Positions 1-6,528 of a DNA stretch of 7,711 nt are shown piece after piece (positions within the stretch are counted from its first letter, which is position 1; every line of letters begins with the position of its first letter). Below the pieces are notes generated by a model that was not told the origin of the DNA, made no database searches, and saw nothing but the letters and a program-made list of their open reading frames with translations. Both the position numbers and the translations under genes were made by a program. Location: contig NZ_JAWUEL010000051.1 in the NCBI RefSeq assembly GCF_034119425.1, forward strand, positions 1 through 7,711, in the 5' to 3' direction. Source of the DNA: Actinotignum schaalii_C. GTDB taxonomy: Bacteria; Actinomycetota; Actinomycetes; Actinomycetales; Actinomycetaceae.

Positions 1-33
1 CATATCACGTGAGACATCCCGCCCGAAAACACG

Positions 34-70
34 AAAAATCCCGCGTCACAGGCGGACCTATGACGCGGGA
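34..70 (-). terminator. Intrinsic terminator of tRNA-Pro
   Basis: A perfect 10-bp inverted repeat (39-48 with 61-70, 12-nt loop) lies just beyond the 3' end of the minus-strand tRNA. Read on the minus strand, the GC-rich stem is followed at once by five T residues (plus-strand 34-38 are all A). This is the classic Rho-independent layout and it implies that the tRNA is transcribed as a single-gene unit. Confidence 0.8.
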
Positions 71-80
71 CATCACATTG

Positions 81-154
<74 letters not shown>

Positions 155-460
155 AAGCGATAAGAAAACTTAGCGCTACCCCCGTTCCGAAAACCTGATT
201 TCAACACCGGGTCATCGCCACGTGGACCACATGAGATTACCTCATGAGCGCAGACAAATACAAATCTCAGAAGGTGACGTAGCACGCTCTTCCCTCGGAA
301 CTGTGATACGCCTAGCCGGTGCCATCACTCCGACACAACGGCTCTGACGTATCTTTCGGAACGGATAGCCTCACTAGAGTTATCACCCCGAATCGTTATA
401 GGATTGTTACCGATAAAGACGCGCCCGGGGAGCGCCCCAGGGCAGTGAAGGAGAAGTCAT
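155..460. other. Intergenic region between tRNA-Pro and garA
   Basis: No gene is seen in this stretch. It must hold the minus-strand tRNA promoter and the plus-strand garA promoter. Visible elements are an 8-bp palindrome CCACGTGG (218-225), a 6-5-6 inverted repeat CATGAG/CTCATG (230-246), a TAGGAT hexamer (399-404) matching the actinobacterial -10 pattern TANNNT but lacking a good -35, and GGAAC (358-362) spaced 16 nt from GTT (379-381), loosely like an ECF-sigma promoter. A bulged 8-bp GC hairpin (423-430 with 435-443, loop AGCG) ends five bases before the garA ribosome site and could affect its translation. None of these is proven. Confidence 0.4.
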
Positions 461-910
461 ATGGCTGAACAATTTGATCCGAGGTCGGCCGCACCCGCGC
501 CTACGGAAACTTCTCGCTTCACCGCTATCGGCGCGCAACCTGATCAACCGGTGGCCGAACGGCATCTCAGTCCGCAAGAATGTACCGCTATTGATGCGCT
601 CCCTGCCGGCTCCGCGCTCCTTATTGCGCTCTCCGGTCCCAATTCCGGAGCTCGGTTCCTACTTGATGGGGAAGTGACGAATGCGGGACGTTCCCCACGC
701 GCCGATATTTTTCTTGACGACGTCACTGTTTCCCGTAAGCACGTTCAGTTCTTCCGCCGCGGCGATACGTTCCACGTGCGTGATTCCGGTTCTCTCAACG
801 GCACTTACGTAAATCGGGAACGAGTCGATGACGCTGTACTCCGCACCGGTGATGAGATCCAAATCGGAAAATTCCGGTTAACTTTCTACGCTTCGCGAGC
901 CGGTGCGTGA
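461..910 (+). CDS. garA: GarA/OdhI-type FHA-domain metabolic regulator
   Basis: This is a 149-residue soluble protein with a flexible N-terminal tail and a C-terminal forkhead-associated (FHA) domain at about residues 52-143. FHA signature residues are visible: G76-R77-S78, the S91-R92-K93-H94 motif, and S111-L112-N113-G114-T115 followed by Y116-V117-N118. The family (GarA in mycobacteria, OdhI in corynebacteria) binds and inhibits 2-oxoglutarate dehydrogenase and glutamate dehydrogenase. It is switched off when a tail threonine is phosphorylated by PknB or PknG and folds back onto the FHA domain. The tail here reads T15-E16-T17-S18-R19-F20, against ETTSVF in mycobacteria. The PknB-type threonine is therefore kept (T17) while the PknG-type position is Glu. 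The ATG start has AAGGAG at 448-453 with 7-nt spacing. ftsR follows directly, as in other actinobacteria. Identity is strong; the regulatory targets are inferred from relatives. Confidence 0.95.
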   Translation: MAEQFDPRSAAPAPTETSRFTAIGAQPDQPVAERHLSPQECTAIDALPAGSALLIALSGPNSGARFLLDGEVTNAGRSPRADIFLDDVTVSRKHVQFFRRGDTFHVRDSGSLNGTYVNRERVDDAVLRTGDEIQIGKFRLTFYASRAGA

Positions 911-1715
911 TACACCGGTGATATCTCGCGCTTCTACGGCCACTTCGGATTCTTCCTTCCCGCACACTTGCGCGCCGCGCCGCATGCGGACGGATGGCAG
1001 CCCGAGCACCTGGCCCCATGACCTCAGCCACGAACCAACTCTGCGTATCGGGGAGGTTCGCCGTGCACTCACGGACGAGTTCCCCATGCTCTCGGTGTCG
1101 AAGATCCGGCATTACGAATCCATTAATCTTATTTCCCCTTATCGCACCGCTACTAATCAGCGACTTTTTTCCACCTCGGATACCGAGCGTTTGCGCTTCA
1201 TCCTGAGGGAACAGCGTGATCGTTTCCTACCCCTCGATCAAATCCGGGAGGAGCTGCGTCAGCTCGACGAGGGCATCATTGAGGCCCCGGGGCGCCCCGG
1301 GGGAATGCGCGCCGTCGCCGCACCGGAAGTGCGCCGCCCGAAACCAGGCGAACGTATTACTCAAGCCGAACTGGCCGATATGACCGGAGCGGCTCTGGGC
1401 ACCATTGAGGAGCTCGTCACCGCTGGCATCCTTGCTACCGACGCACGCGGGCGCCTATCCGCCCAATCGGCGGATATTGTGCGTTACTGCGTGATGCTGC
1501 TGGAAGCCGGTTATGATCTACGTCAGATTCGCAGCGTCAAAAATTCCGCACACGCTCAAGCCGTGATGATTACCACCCAGCTAGCTACCGAGCTGGCAAA
1601 GAAAACACCGGTTGCCTCCGAGCGCGCCCTCAACCAGGCCGCCGAAGACGGCACCACCATCGCGCGGCTTTACGGCGCTCTTCTCACGGAAAACGTCGAA
1701 GTGGAACTGCGCTAA
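903..1715 (+). CDS. ftsR: FtsR-type MerR-family transcriptional regulator
   Basis: The 270-residue protein resembles corynebacterial FtsR and mycobacterial Rv1828, the MerR-type regulators encoded beside odhI/garA. FtsR activates ftsZ and so influences cell division. A MerR-like winged helix-turn-helix spans about residues 47-118, with a KIRHYES turn at 67-73, an NQRLFS wing at 85-90, and an LRFILREQRDRFLPL dimerisation-helix start at 97-111. A second HTH-like segment lies at about 150-212 (TQAELADMTGAALGTIEEL), followed by a helical tail. The start is uncertain. The GTG at 903 overlaps the garA end by 8 nt, which would give translational coupling. A GTG at 918 and an ATG at 984 are also in frame, and none has a clear ribosome site. 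Residues 1-45 do not look conserved, so a later start is quite possible. It is probably cotranscribed with garA. Confidence 0.92.
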   Translation: MRDTPVISRASTATSDSSFPHTCAPRRMRTDGSPSTWPHDLSHEPTLRIGEVRRALTDEFPMLSVSKIRHYESINLISPYRTATNQRLFSTSDTERLRFILREQRDRFLPLDQIREELRQLDEGIIEAPGRPGGMRAVAAPEVRRPKPGERITQAELADMTGAALGTIEELVTAGILATDARGRLSAQSADIVRYCVMLLEAGYDLRQIRSVKNSAHAQAVMITTQLATELAKKTPVASERALNQAAEDGTTIARLYGALLTENVEVELR

Positions 1716-1771
1716 GGTGCGTTCCACCGCCGCGCTCACGGGGCATGTTTTCAACCTCGTCTTAATGCACT

Positions 1772-1805
1772 AAGGCCCGCTCGCCGCTCCGGCAAGTAGC
1801 CTTTT
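1772..1805 (+). terminator. Weak terminator-like hairpin after ftsR
   Basis: A 5-bp outer stem (1772-1776 with 1799-1803) encloses a 4-bp inner hairpin and runs into TTTT. It lies 57 nt after the ftsR stop, a reasonable place for the end of the garA-ftsR transcript. The outer stem is short, the spacer is long, and the stem itself contains part of the T run, so the call is tentative. Confidence 0.3.
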
Positions 1806-1813
1806 GCGCAAAA
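1802..1813. promoter_or_regulatory. Perfect palindrome TTTTGCGCAAAA, possible operator
   Basis: A perfect 12-bp dyad lies 118 nt upstream of the permease start, in the gap before the purine operon. Symmetrical sites of this kind often bind dimeric repressors or activators. No second copy was noticed in the window and the cognate regulator is unknown. It could also form part of the preceding terminator-like structure. Confidence 0.35.
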
Positions 1814-1856
1814 ATGAACCACGTCAGGCAGACAGCACCACCCACTCAGGAGTAAG

Positions 1857-1883
1857 GTGGCAGTACAACTTCATATCGATTGA
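1857..1883 (+). CDS. Possible 8-codon leader peptide (MAVQLHID)
   Basis: A GTG start follows AGGAG (1848-1852, 4-nt spacing) and opens an eight-codon frame that ends in TGA at 1881-1883, 47 nt before the permease ATG. A CCACC/GGTGG stem could sequester its ribosome site, and a CCCAG/CTGGG hairpin follows it. This arrangement would suit attenuation or translational coupling. A sequence this short arises easily by chance, the spacing is short, and the peptide has no codon run pointing to an amino-acid sensor. Confidence 0.2.
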   Translation: MAVQLHID

Positions 1884-1930
1884 ACCGACCCCAGGTCATG
1901 CTGGGCACCTCAACTAGCAGGAGACAATTA

Positions 1931-3349
1931 ATGTCAGGTTCTGTGGAAACCCAAGGTATCGACCTTGTATCGCCCCACGAAAGGTACGGTCGCCCCCGCG
2001 ATCTTTTCTTCCTGTGGGCGGGCACAACCACTAATATTTTTACCGTGTCCTACGGCGCCATGCTGGTGCTGCTTTACGGACTTTCATTCACGCAAGCGCT
2101 CGCCGTTATCGTAATCGGCAACGTTATCGCATACCCGCTTCTCGCGCTAACCTCCATTCAAGGGCCACTAACCGGCACCACCACGATGACCATTTCGCGA
2201 GCATCACTCGGTACTCGCGGAGCTCGTATTAATGGAGTTTTGTCCTGGCTGATGCTCATCGGCTTCGAAGCCGGGGGACTCATTCTCGTTTACTATGCCT
2301 GTGAGGCACTCCTCGCTCGTGCGGGTATCGCCCTGGAGGGCGGCGCGCAGATTACCGTCGTCGTTCTTCTTGCGGGTATTCAGCTTCTTCTTCCCCTTCT
2401 TGGCCACCGGATACTCATGGCAGCACAAAAATACGCAACCATGATTTTCACGGTGGCTTTTATTGTGTTAGCAGCCCTGATTATTCCGCAGGCCGCGCCG
2501 GGCTCCTCCGCGGGTACCGATTCACTCTTCACCCTGATTTCTGCAACCTCGCTCGTTATTGTTTCGGGCGGGCTTTCCTGGGCGCCCAGCGGAGCAAATT
2601 TCTCCCGTTATCTACCCGCTCATTCTTCGCCACTCGCAGTGGGAACCTGGGCGGCGCTGGGTGGGTTTATTCCCTACGTGCTACTCCAGGCCCTCGGGGC
2701 CGCGATGGCGACTGTAGCGGTTCCCGCTGAGGTGGAACTTTCTAATCCGCTGGCCGTCCCGGCGATCCTCAGCCCGGCGTTTGCGGTACCTTTCCTCATT
2801 CTTGTTATGGTCGGTTTGCTGCTCCAAAACGGCACCAACCTCTATTCTTCCGGCCTGAATTTGCAGACCGCCGGTATCCACGTTCCGCGCATGGTTATCG
2901 TGTGCATCGACAGCCTCATCTGCGTGGCCATCTGCATTTTCGCGATCCAGCAGGAAGCGTTCTACAGCCTCCTCAATGCTTTCGCCGCCTCGCTAAGCAT
3001 CTGGCTGGCGCCGTGGGTGACCGTATATTTGCTGGATTGGGTGGCCCGGCACGGCACCTACCATCTTTCCGGCCTCGCGATTGAATCCCACGGCCCCTAC
3101 TGGGGAATCGGCGGGGTGCGTTGGTCCGGAATGGCCGCGCTGCTGGGCGGCATGCTCTGCTCAGCGCTCTTCACAAACTCTGGCTACCTGGTGGGCCCGC
3201 TCACCCGACTTCTCGTGGACGTACCCGCCACGGCACCCGATCTGTCCATTCCCGCCGGAGTGATCGCCTCCGCGCTAATCTACCTGGCTCTGCGCCCGGT
3301 GCGCGAACGCGAACGCGCTGCCCGCCGGGCCTTCATTACCGCTGCCTAA
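1931..3349 (+). CDS. NCS1-family purine/cytosine permease
   Basis: This 472-residue membrane protein has about 12 hydrophobic segments, roughly at residues 27-50, 52-76, 104-128, 141-160, 166-186, 197-217, 236-260, 283-300, 318-338, 345-368, 396-415 and 440-455. It matches the nucleobase:cation symporter-1 family (CodB and fungal FcyB relatives). The N-terminal RPRDLFFLWAGTTTN block, the SGANFSRYLP segment after the sixth helix (220-229) and the NLYSSGLNLQ segment (303-312) are typical. The family imports cytosine, adenine, hypoxanthine or guanine with H+ or Na+. The two downstream deaminase genes favour a purine. The ATG at 1931 was chosen because AGGAG (1919-1923) sits 7 nt upstream; the frame could extend to TTG at 1880 but that start lacks support. 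N223 stands where many relatives, from memory, have Asp. The exact substrate cannot be read from sequence. Confidence 0.9.
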   Translation: MSGSVETQGIDLVSPHERYGRPRDLFFLWAGTTTNIFTVSYGAMLVLLYGLSFTQALAVIVIGNVIAYPLLALTSIQGPLTGTTTMTISRASLGTRGARINGVLSWLMLIGFEAGGLILVYYACEALLARAGIALEGGAQITVVVLLAGIQLLLPLLGHRILMAAQKYATMIFTVAFIVLAALIIPQAAPGSSAGTDSLFTLISATSLVIVSGGLSWAPSGANFSRYLPAHSSPLAVGTWAALGGFIPYVLLQALGAAMATVAVPAEVELSNPLAVPAILSPAFAVPFLILVMVGLLLQNGTNLYSSGLNLQTAGIHVPRMVIVCIDSLICVAICIFAIQQEAFYSLLNAFAASLSIWLAPWVTVYLLDWVARHGTYHLSGLAIESHGPYWGIGGVRWSGMAALLGGMLCSALFTNSGYLVGPLTRLLVDVPATAPDLSIPAGVIASALIYLALRPVRERERAARRAFITAA

Positions 3350-3400
3350 AGGCCGCATACCGTCACCCCGCAACAACGTCATTATTTTTAGGAGAAACTC

Positions 3401-5167
3401 ATGCCTCATCGTCAGCTTCTTGATGTCGCCTACGGGCGCGCCCACGCCGACACCATTATTAACAACGGAATTCTGGTAAACGTTCTCACTAGGGAAACCT
3501 ACCCCGCCTCCGTCGCCATCGCTTACGGGCGCGTGGCCGCGGTGGGGAACGTGGACGCGCAGCGCGGCCCGAACACCACCATTATTGATGCCGACGGCGC
3601 CTATCTGACTCCCGGTCTCATTGACGGGCATCAGCACATCGAATGCTCCAAGCTCTCCGTGACGATGTTCGCGGATCTGGTATCCCGCTACGGAACAACC
3701 TCCGTTATTTCCGGCCTCGACCAGATCCTGGTATCCGCAGGCCTGGAAGGCGTCAAGGAATTCCTGGCCGAAGCCGAAGAATCCTCCATGCGAGTGTGGT
3801 GGGGTGCGCCCGCTAAAGCTCCCTACACGGTTCCTGAATCTACCGTCGGGCACCGTTTCGCGGTGGAAGACCATCGGAAAGTTCAGCGCATGCCCGAATG
3901 CGTGGGCCTGTGGGAAACCGTGCAGGAAATGGTGGAATACGGTGATGAAGAAGTCCTCACCGCCATGGACCTGGCCGAGGAAAACCGCCTGCACGCCTTT
4001 GGCTGCGCACCGCTCGTGGATGCCCGCCGGGTAGCTGGCTACGCAGCTTCGGGCGTAACTCTATGTCACGAATCATATTCTCCTGAAGAAGAACTGGAGA
4101 AGATGCGCAACGGCATCAATATCCTTATCAGGGAATCCACCGCCGCCCCGATGCTCGAGGAAAATATTAAGCTCATCACCGAGATGGGCGCACCCGCCCA
4201 CCGGGTTGGTTTCTGTACCGACGATGTGACGGCCACCGATATTTTGGGCCGCGGCCACCTCGATTACGTGGTGCGCCTGGCCATTGCGAAGGGAATTGAT
4301 CCCGTCACCGCGATCCAGATGGCCACGATTAACACCGCGCGGATGTTCCAACTCGATGACCGCATCGGTGCGATTGCTCCGGGGCGTTTCGCGGATATTC
4401 TCTTCGTTGATTCCCTCGATGATTTCCGGCCCCGCACGGTCCTCAAGGGTGGGAGGATCGTGGCGCAGAACGGTGCTGCGGTGCACGCCCCGCATGCGCC
4501 GCAGCGTACCGCCGCGGTGCTCGATACTTTCAAGCTCGCCCCGGTCGGCGCTGATCGCATCGCAGTTCGGGTTGCCGATTCGGCTACCTCGGCGCGAGTG
4601 CGCACCATCGTGCTCTCCAAGGATGTTGCCTTCAAGCGCCCCGGCGCTGAGGTGGAACTCGAGGTCGTGGACGGCAAAGTACAACCCGATACTGCCCAGG
4701 ATGCCATTTATGTATGCGTAGCGGAACGCTACGGCAAAACCACGAATTTGCCCGTTGCTTTTATTCAGGGCTTCGGCCTCAAGCGCGGGGCAATTGCCAC
4801 CTCGGCGGCCCCGGACGATAACAATGTGGTGTGCGCGGGAGTAAACCCGGAGGATATCGCGCTGGCGATTAACGAAGTTTCCCGCCTGGGCGGGGGACAG
4901 GTTGCGGTGTGTGATGGCGAGGTTGTTGCCTCGCTGCCCCTCCCGGTGGGTGGCATTGTTGCCGACCTGGTAGCCGAAGATATGGCCGCCGCCGAAGCGG
5001 AGATGGACCGGGCTGCCCGGGAGGTGCTGGGTGCGGATCTCGATTCGCCCTTTGGCCAGCTCATCTTCCTGTCCATCACCGCGATTCCCGATTGGGCGAT
5101 CACCGATCTCGGCCTCATTGACTGCGTCAAATTTGACGTCGTCGACCCCGTTATTGCAACGCGGTAA
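3401..5167 (+). CDS. ade: Adenine-deaminase-family amidohydrolase with altered active site
   Basis: The protein has 588 residues, the same as E. coli Ade/YicP as I recall it. The family deaminates adenine to hypoxanthine and ammonia in the cytoplasm. Layout: a small N-terminal beta domain, a TIM-barrel amidohydrolase domain (about 70-335), and an adenine-deaminase C-terminal domain (about 385-585) with LPLPVGG (512-518). Kept motifs are H77-x-H79-x-E81 (strand 1), E172 (strand 4 position), LCHES with H223 (strand 6), and CTDD 272-275 (strand 8). Ungapped comparison with my memory of the E. coli enzyme shows three changes. The strand-5 GHCPG is GCAPL, with Cys202 in place of His. DPHEI is GLDQI (105-109). 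SHDSHN is APDDNN (470-475). A different substrate or metal site is therefore possible. AGGAG at 3390-3394 supports the ATG. The gene lies 51 nt after the permease and 43 nt before the next deaminase gene. Family is sure; the exact reaction is not. Confidence 0.83.
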   Translation: MPHRQLLDVAYGRAHADTIINNGILVNVLTRETYPASVAIAYGRVAAVGNVDAQRGPNTTIIDADGAYLTPGLIDGHQHIECSKLSVTMFADLVSRYGTTSVISGLDQILVSAGLEGVKEFLAEAEESSMRVWWGAPAKAPYTVPESTVGHRFAVEDHRKVQRMPECVGLWETVQEMVEYGDEEVLTAMDLAEENRLHAFGCAPLVDARRVAGYAASGVTLCHESYSPEEELEKMRNGINILIRESTAAPMLEENIKLITEMGAPAHRVGFCTDDVTATDILGRGHLDYVVRLAIAKGIDPVTAIQMATINTARMFQLDDRIGAIAPGRFADILFVDSLDDFRPRTVLKGGRIVAQNGAAVHAPHAPQRTAAVLDTFKLAPVGADRIAVRVADSATSARVRTIVLSKDVAFKRPGAEVELEVVDGKVQPDTAQDAIYVCVAERYGKTTNLPVAFIQGFGLKRGAIATSAAPDDNNVVCAGVNPEDIALAINEVSRLGGGQVAVCDGEVVASLPLPVGGIVADLVAEDMAAAEAEMDRAAREVLGADLDSPFGQLIFLSITAIPDWAITDLGLIDCVKFDVVDPVIATR

Positions 5168-5210
5168 CGTAACGCGTACCCGCGAACGTAACCACGCAGA
5201 AAGGAAAAAT

Positions 5211-6218
5211 ATGACTGCGATATCCCCCTTCGTGCAGGGTCTGCCCAAAGTTGAGCTCCACCTGCATATTGAAGGCACCTTGGAACCCGATCTCAAATTC
5301 AAGCTCGCCGCGCGCAACGGTGTGGAGCTTCCCTACGCCAGCGAAGAGGAGGTGCGGGCTTCCTACCAATTCAATGACCTCGCTTCCTTCCTGAACGCGT
5401 ATTACGAAGGCATGAGCGTGCTGCTCACCGCGGAAGATTTCTATGACCTCGCGATGGAGTATTTCCACAAGGTAGCGCGCCAAAACGTTCGCTACGTGGA
5501 GATGTTCTTCGATCCGCAAGCGCATACCTCGCGCGGGGTGGAATTCCATACCGTCATCACCGGGCTGCGGCGTGCCCAGATTGAGGCGCGCGAACAGCTG
5601 GGTGTGGACAGCGCTCTGATTATGTGTTTCCTGCGGGATTTCCAGGCCGAATACGCCATGGCAACCCTGCTGGAATCCCTGCCGTACCGCCCCTGGATTA
5701 TCGGCGTGGGGCTTGATTCGGATGAAACCGGCAACCCGCCCTCCAAGTTCGCGGCGGTGTTCACGAAGGCCCGCGAGCTGGGCTATCAGCTGACGATGCA
5801 CTGCGACGTCGATATTGCAGATTCAGCGGAGCATATTCGTCAGGTTCTCGAGGATGTGCGTGTAGACCGCGTGGACCACGGTACGAATGTGGTGGAAAAG
5901 CCCGAGTTGGTGGAATACATGGCTGAGCACGGTATCGGTCTGACCTCCTGCCCGATCTCCAATACCTGGGTGTCCGACGGCTCTAAGGTGGGACTGCTCA
6001 CCGAACTGGATAAGCGGGGGGTCAAGGTTACTGTCAATTCGGACGACCCGGCCTATTTCGGTGGCTATATCGCGGAGAATTACCAACGCGTGGCAGACGA
6101 AGCCGGAGTAGATAAGGAGACCCTCAAGCGTTTCGCGCGCAATGCGGTGGATATTTCCTGGGCGCCGGCCTCGCTCAAGGAACGCATCGCCGCGGAGATT
6201 GCTGCCTACGAGGGCTGA
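5211..6218 (+). CDS. add: Adenosine/adenine deaminase (Add/AAH-type) family protein
   Basis: This 335-residue cytoplasmic TIM-barrel hydrolase belongs to the adenosine-deaminase family. Metal-site motifs are H17-x-H19 in ELHLHIEGTLEP (15-26), H197, and S277-D278-D279. Other family marks are CPISN (247-251) and DHG (222-224). HIEGTLEP and SDDPAYFGGY (277-286) are typical of the adenine aminohydrolase branch (yeast Aah1, Pseudomonas PA0148), not of true adenosine deaminases, which usually show LHVHLDG. The natural substrate is therefore more likely a free base. After H197 the usual HAGE is HCDVD, so the general acid/base Glu is replaced by V200, with D199 and D201 as neighbours. The ATG at 5211 has AAGGA at 5201-5205; the frame runs upstream into ade but nothing supports an earlier start. 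It is the last gene of the purine operon, followed by strong hairpins. Deamination of adenine or a substituted adenine is the best inference. Confidence 0.85.
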   Translation: MTAISPFVQGLPKVELHLHIEGTLEPDLKFKLAARNGVELPYASEEEVRASYQFNDLASFLNAYYEGMSVLLTAEDFYDLAMEYFHKVARQNVRYVEMFFDPQAHTSRGVEFHTVITGLRRAQIEAREQLGVDSALIMCFLRDFQAEYAMATLLESLPYRPWIIGVGLDSDETGNPPSKFAAVFTKARELGYQLTMHCDVDIADSAEHIRQVLEDVRVDRVDHGTNVVEKPELVEYMAEHGIGLTSCPISNTWVSDGSKVGLLTELDKRGVKVTVNSDDPAYFGGYIAENYQRVADEAGVDKETLKRFARNAVDISWAPASLKERIAAEIAAYEG

Positions 6219-6290
6219 TTGAACGGTGCGCTGAGGGCTGGCGCGCGGTATCTCGCACGCTTGCCTCAGGTACCTCAACTGTCACAATAA

Positions 6291-6373
6291 CACCGCGTGT
6301 ATCTTTTATCACATCGCGGTGAGAACGACGGCGCCGGCCGCTTCTCATGTGGGAGCGTGCCGGCGCCGCGGGC
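6291..6373 (+). terminator. Double-hairpin terminator of the purine operon
   Basis: Two stems follow the add stop codon. The first pairs CACCGCG-TGT (6291-6300) with ACA-T-CGCGGTG (6311-6321), with one bulged base and loop ATCTTTTATC. The second is a perfect 10-bp GC stem (6329-6338 with 6359-6368), extended inward by CGCT/AGCG. Only a short TTT run follows, eight bases after the stem, which is not unusual for high-GC actinobacteria. The second stem is symmetrical enough to work in both directions. Confidence 0.6.
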
Positions 6374-6459
6374 TTTAAGTGGCGGCAACTAGCCAATCTC
6401 AAGGATGGGTGCGGTAAGCTAGGGGAGTAGTAAACGGTGCTTGTTTGCGGCACCTTCCC

Positions 6460-6482
6460 CTAAAGCTCAAGTTGAGCTTTAG
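6460..6482. promoter_or_regulatory. 23-bp near-perfect palindrome, candidate MerR operator
   Basis: The half-site CTAAAGCTCAA is repeated exactly in inverse orientation around a single central G, giving 11 paired positions per arm. The core CTCAAGTTGAG resembles dyads bound by MerR-family proteins such as SoxR (from memory CCTCAAGTTAACTTGAGG). It lies 98 nt before the MerR-type gene and roughly 60 bp upstream of its probable transcription start, a position suited to activation or autoregulation. As RNA it could fold into a 9-bp stem with a 5-nt loop, but no T run follows. The regulator is inferred. Confidence 0.5.
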
Positions 6483-6499
6483 ACACGCCGCACCGGGCG

Positions 6500-6528
6500 C
6501 TGACCTGCTGGCCGGCCTGCTATATCGT
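6500..6528 (+). promoter_or_regulatory. Candidate promoter of the MerR (Rv1830-like) gene
   Basis: CTGACC (6500-6505) serves as a -35 box, 17 nt from TATCGT (6523-6528), which fits the actinobacterial -10 pattern TANNNT. The spacer contains the palindrome GGCCGGCC (6510-6517). The distance to the ATG leaves a leader of about 45 nt with a CTGGC/GCCAG repeat. It is plausible on spacing alone. Confidence 0.4.

Larger units (their letters stand above)
1716..1930. other. Intergenic leader between ftsR and the purine operon
   Basis: These 215 nt separate the garA-ftsR unit from the permease gene. A weak terminator-like stem (AAGGC 1772-1776 with GCCTT 1799-1803, enclosing a small GCCG/CGGC hairpin) ends in TTTT. 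It is followed by a 12-bp palindrome. Further on are a CCACC/GGTGG stem (1838-1842 with 1856-1860) that places an AGGAG in its loop, a short possible leader ORF, and a CCCAG/CTGGG hairpin (1890-1905) 13 nt before the permease ribosome site. No known riboswitch core was recognised, and no convincing -35/-10 pair was found. Confidence 0.4.

Noticed and set aside
1716..1930. Purine riboswitch before the permease operon
   Set aside because: The conserved purine-riboswitch core and three-way junction were not recognised; only simple stems are present.
3275..3994. Minus-strand 239-codon open frame
   Set aside because: It is antisense to the end of the permease gene and the start of ade, and its His/Gly-rich composition is typical of a shadow frame.
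4073..5317. Minus-strand 414-codon open frame
   Set aside because: It lies antisense to ade and its product is low-complexity with no recognisable family. The plus-strand frame has full family motifs and a ribosome site.
6175..6453. Minus-strand 92-codon frame in the add-MerR gap
   Set aside because: It is Arg/Ser/Pro-rich, crosses two terminator hairpins, overlaps the add 3' end, and has no recognised motif.
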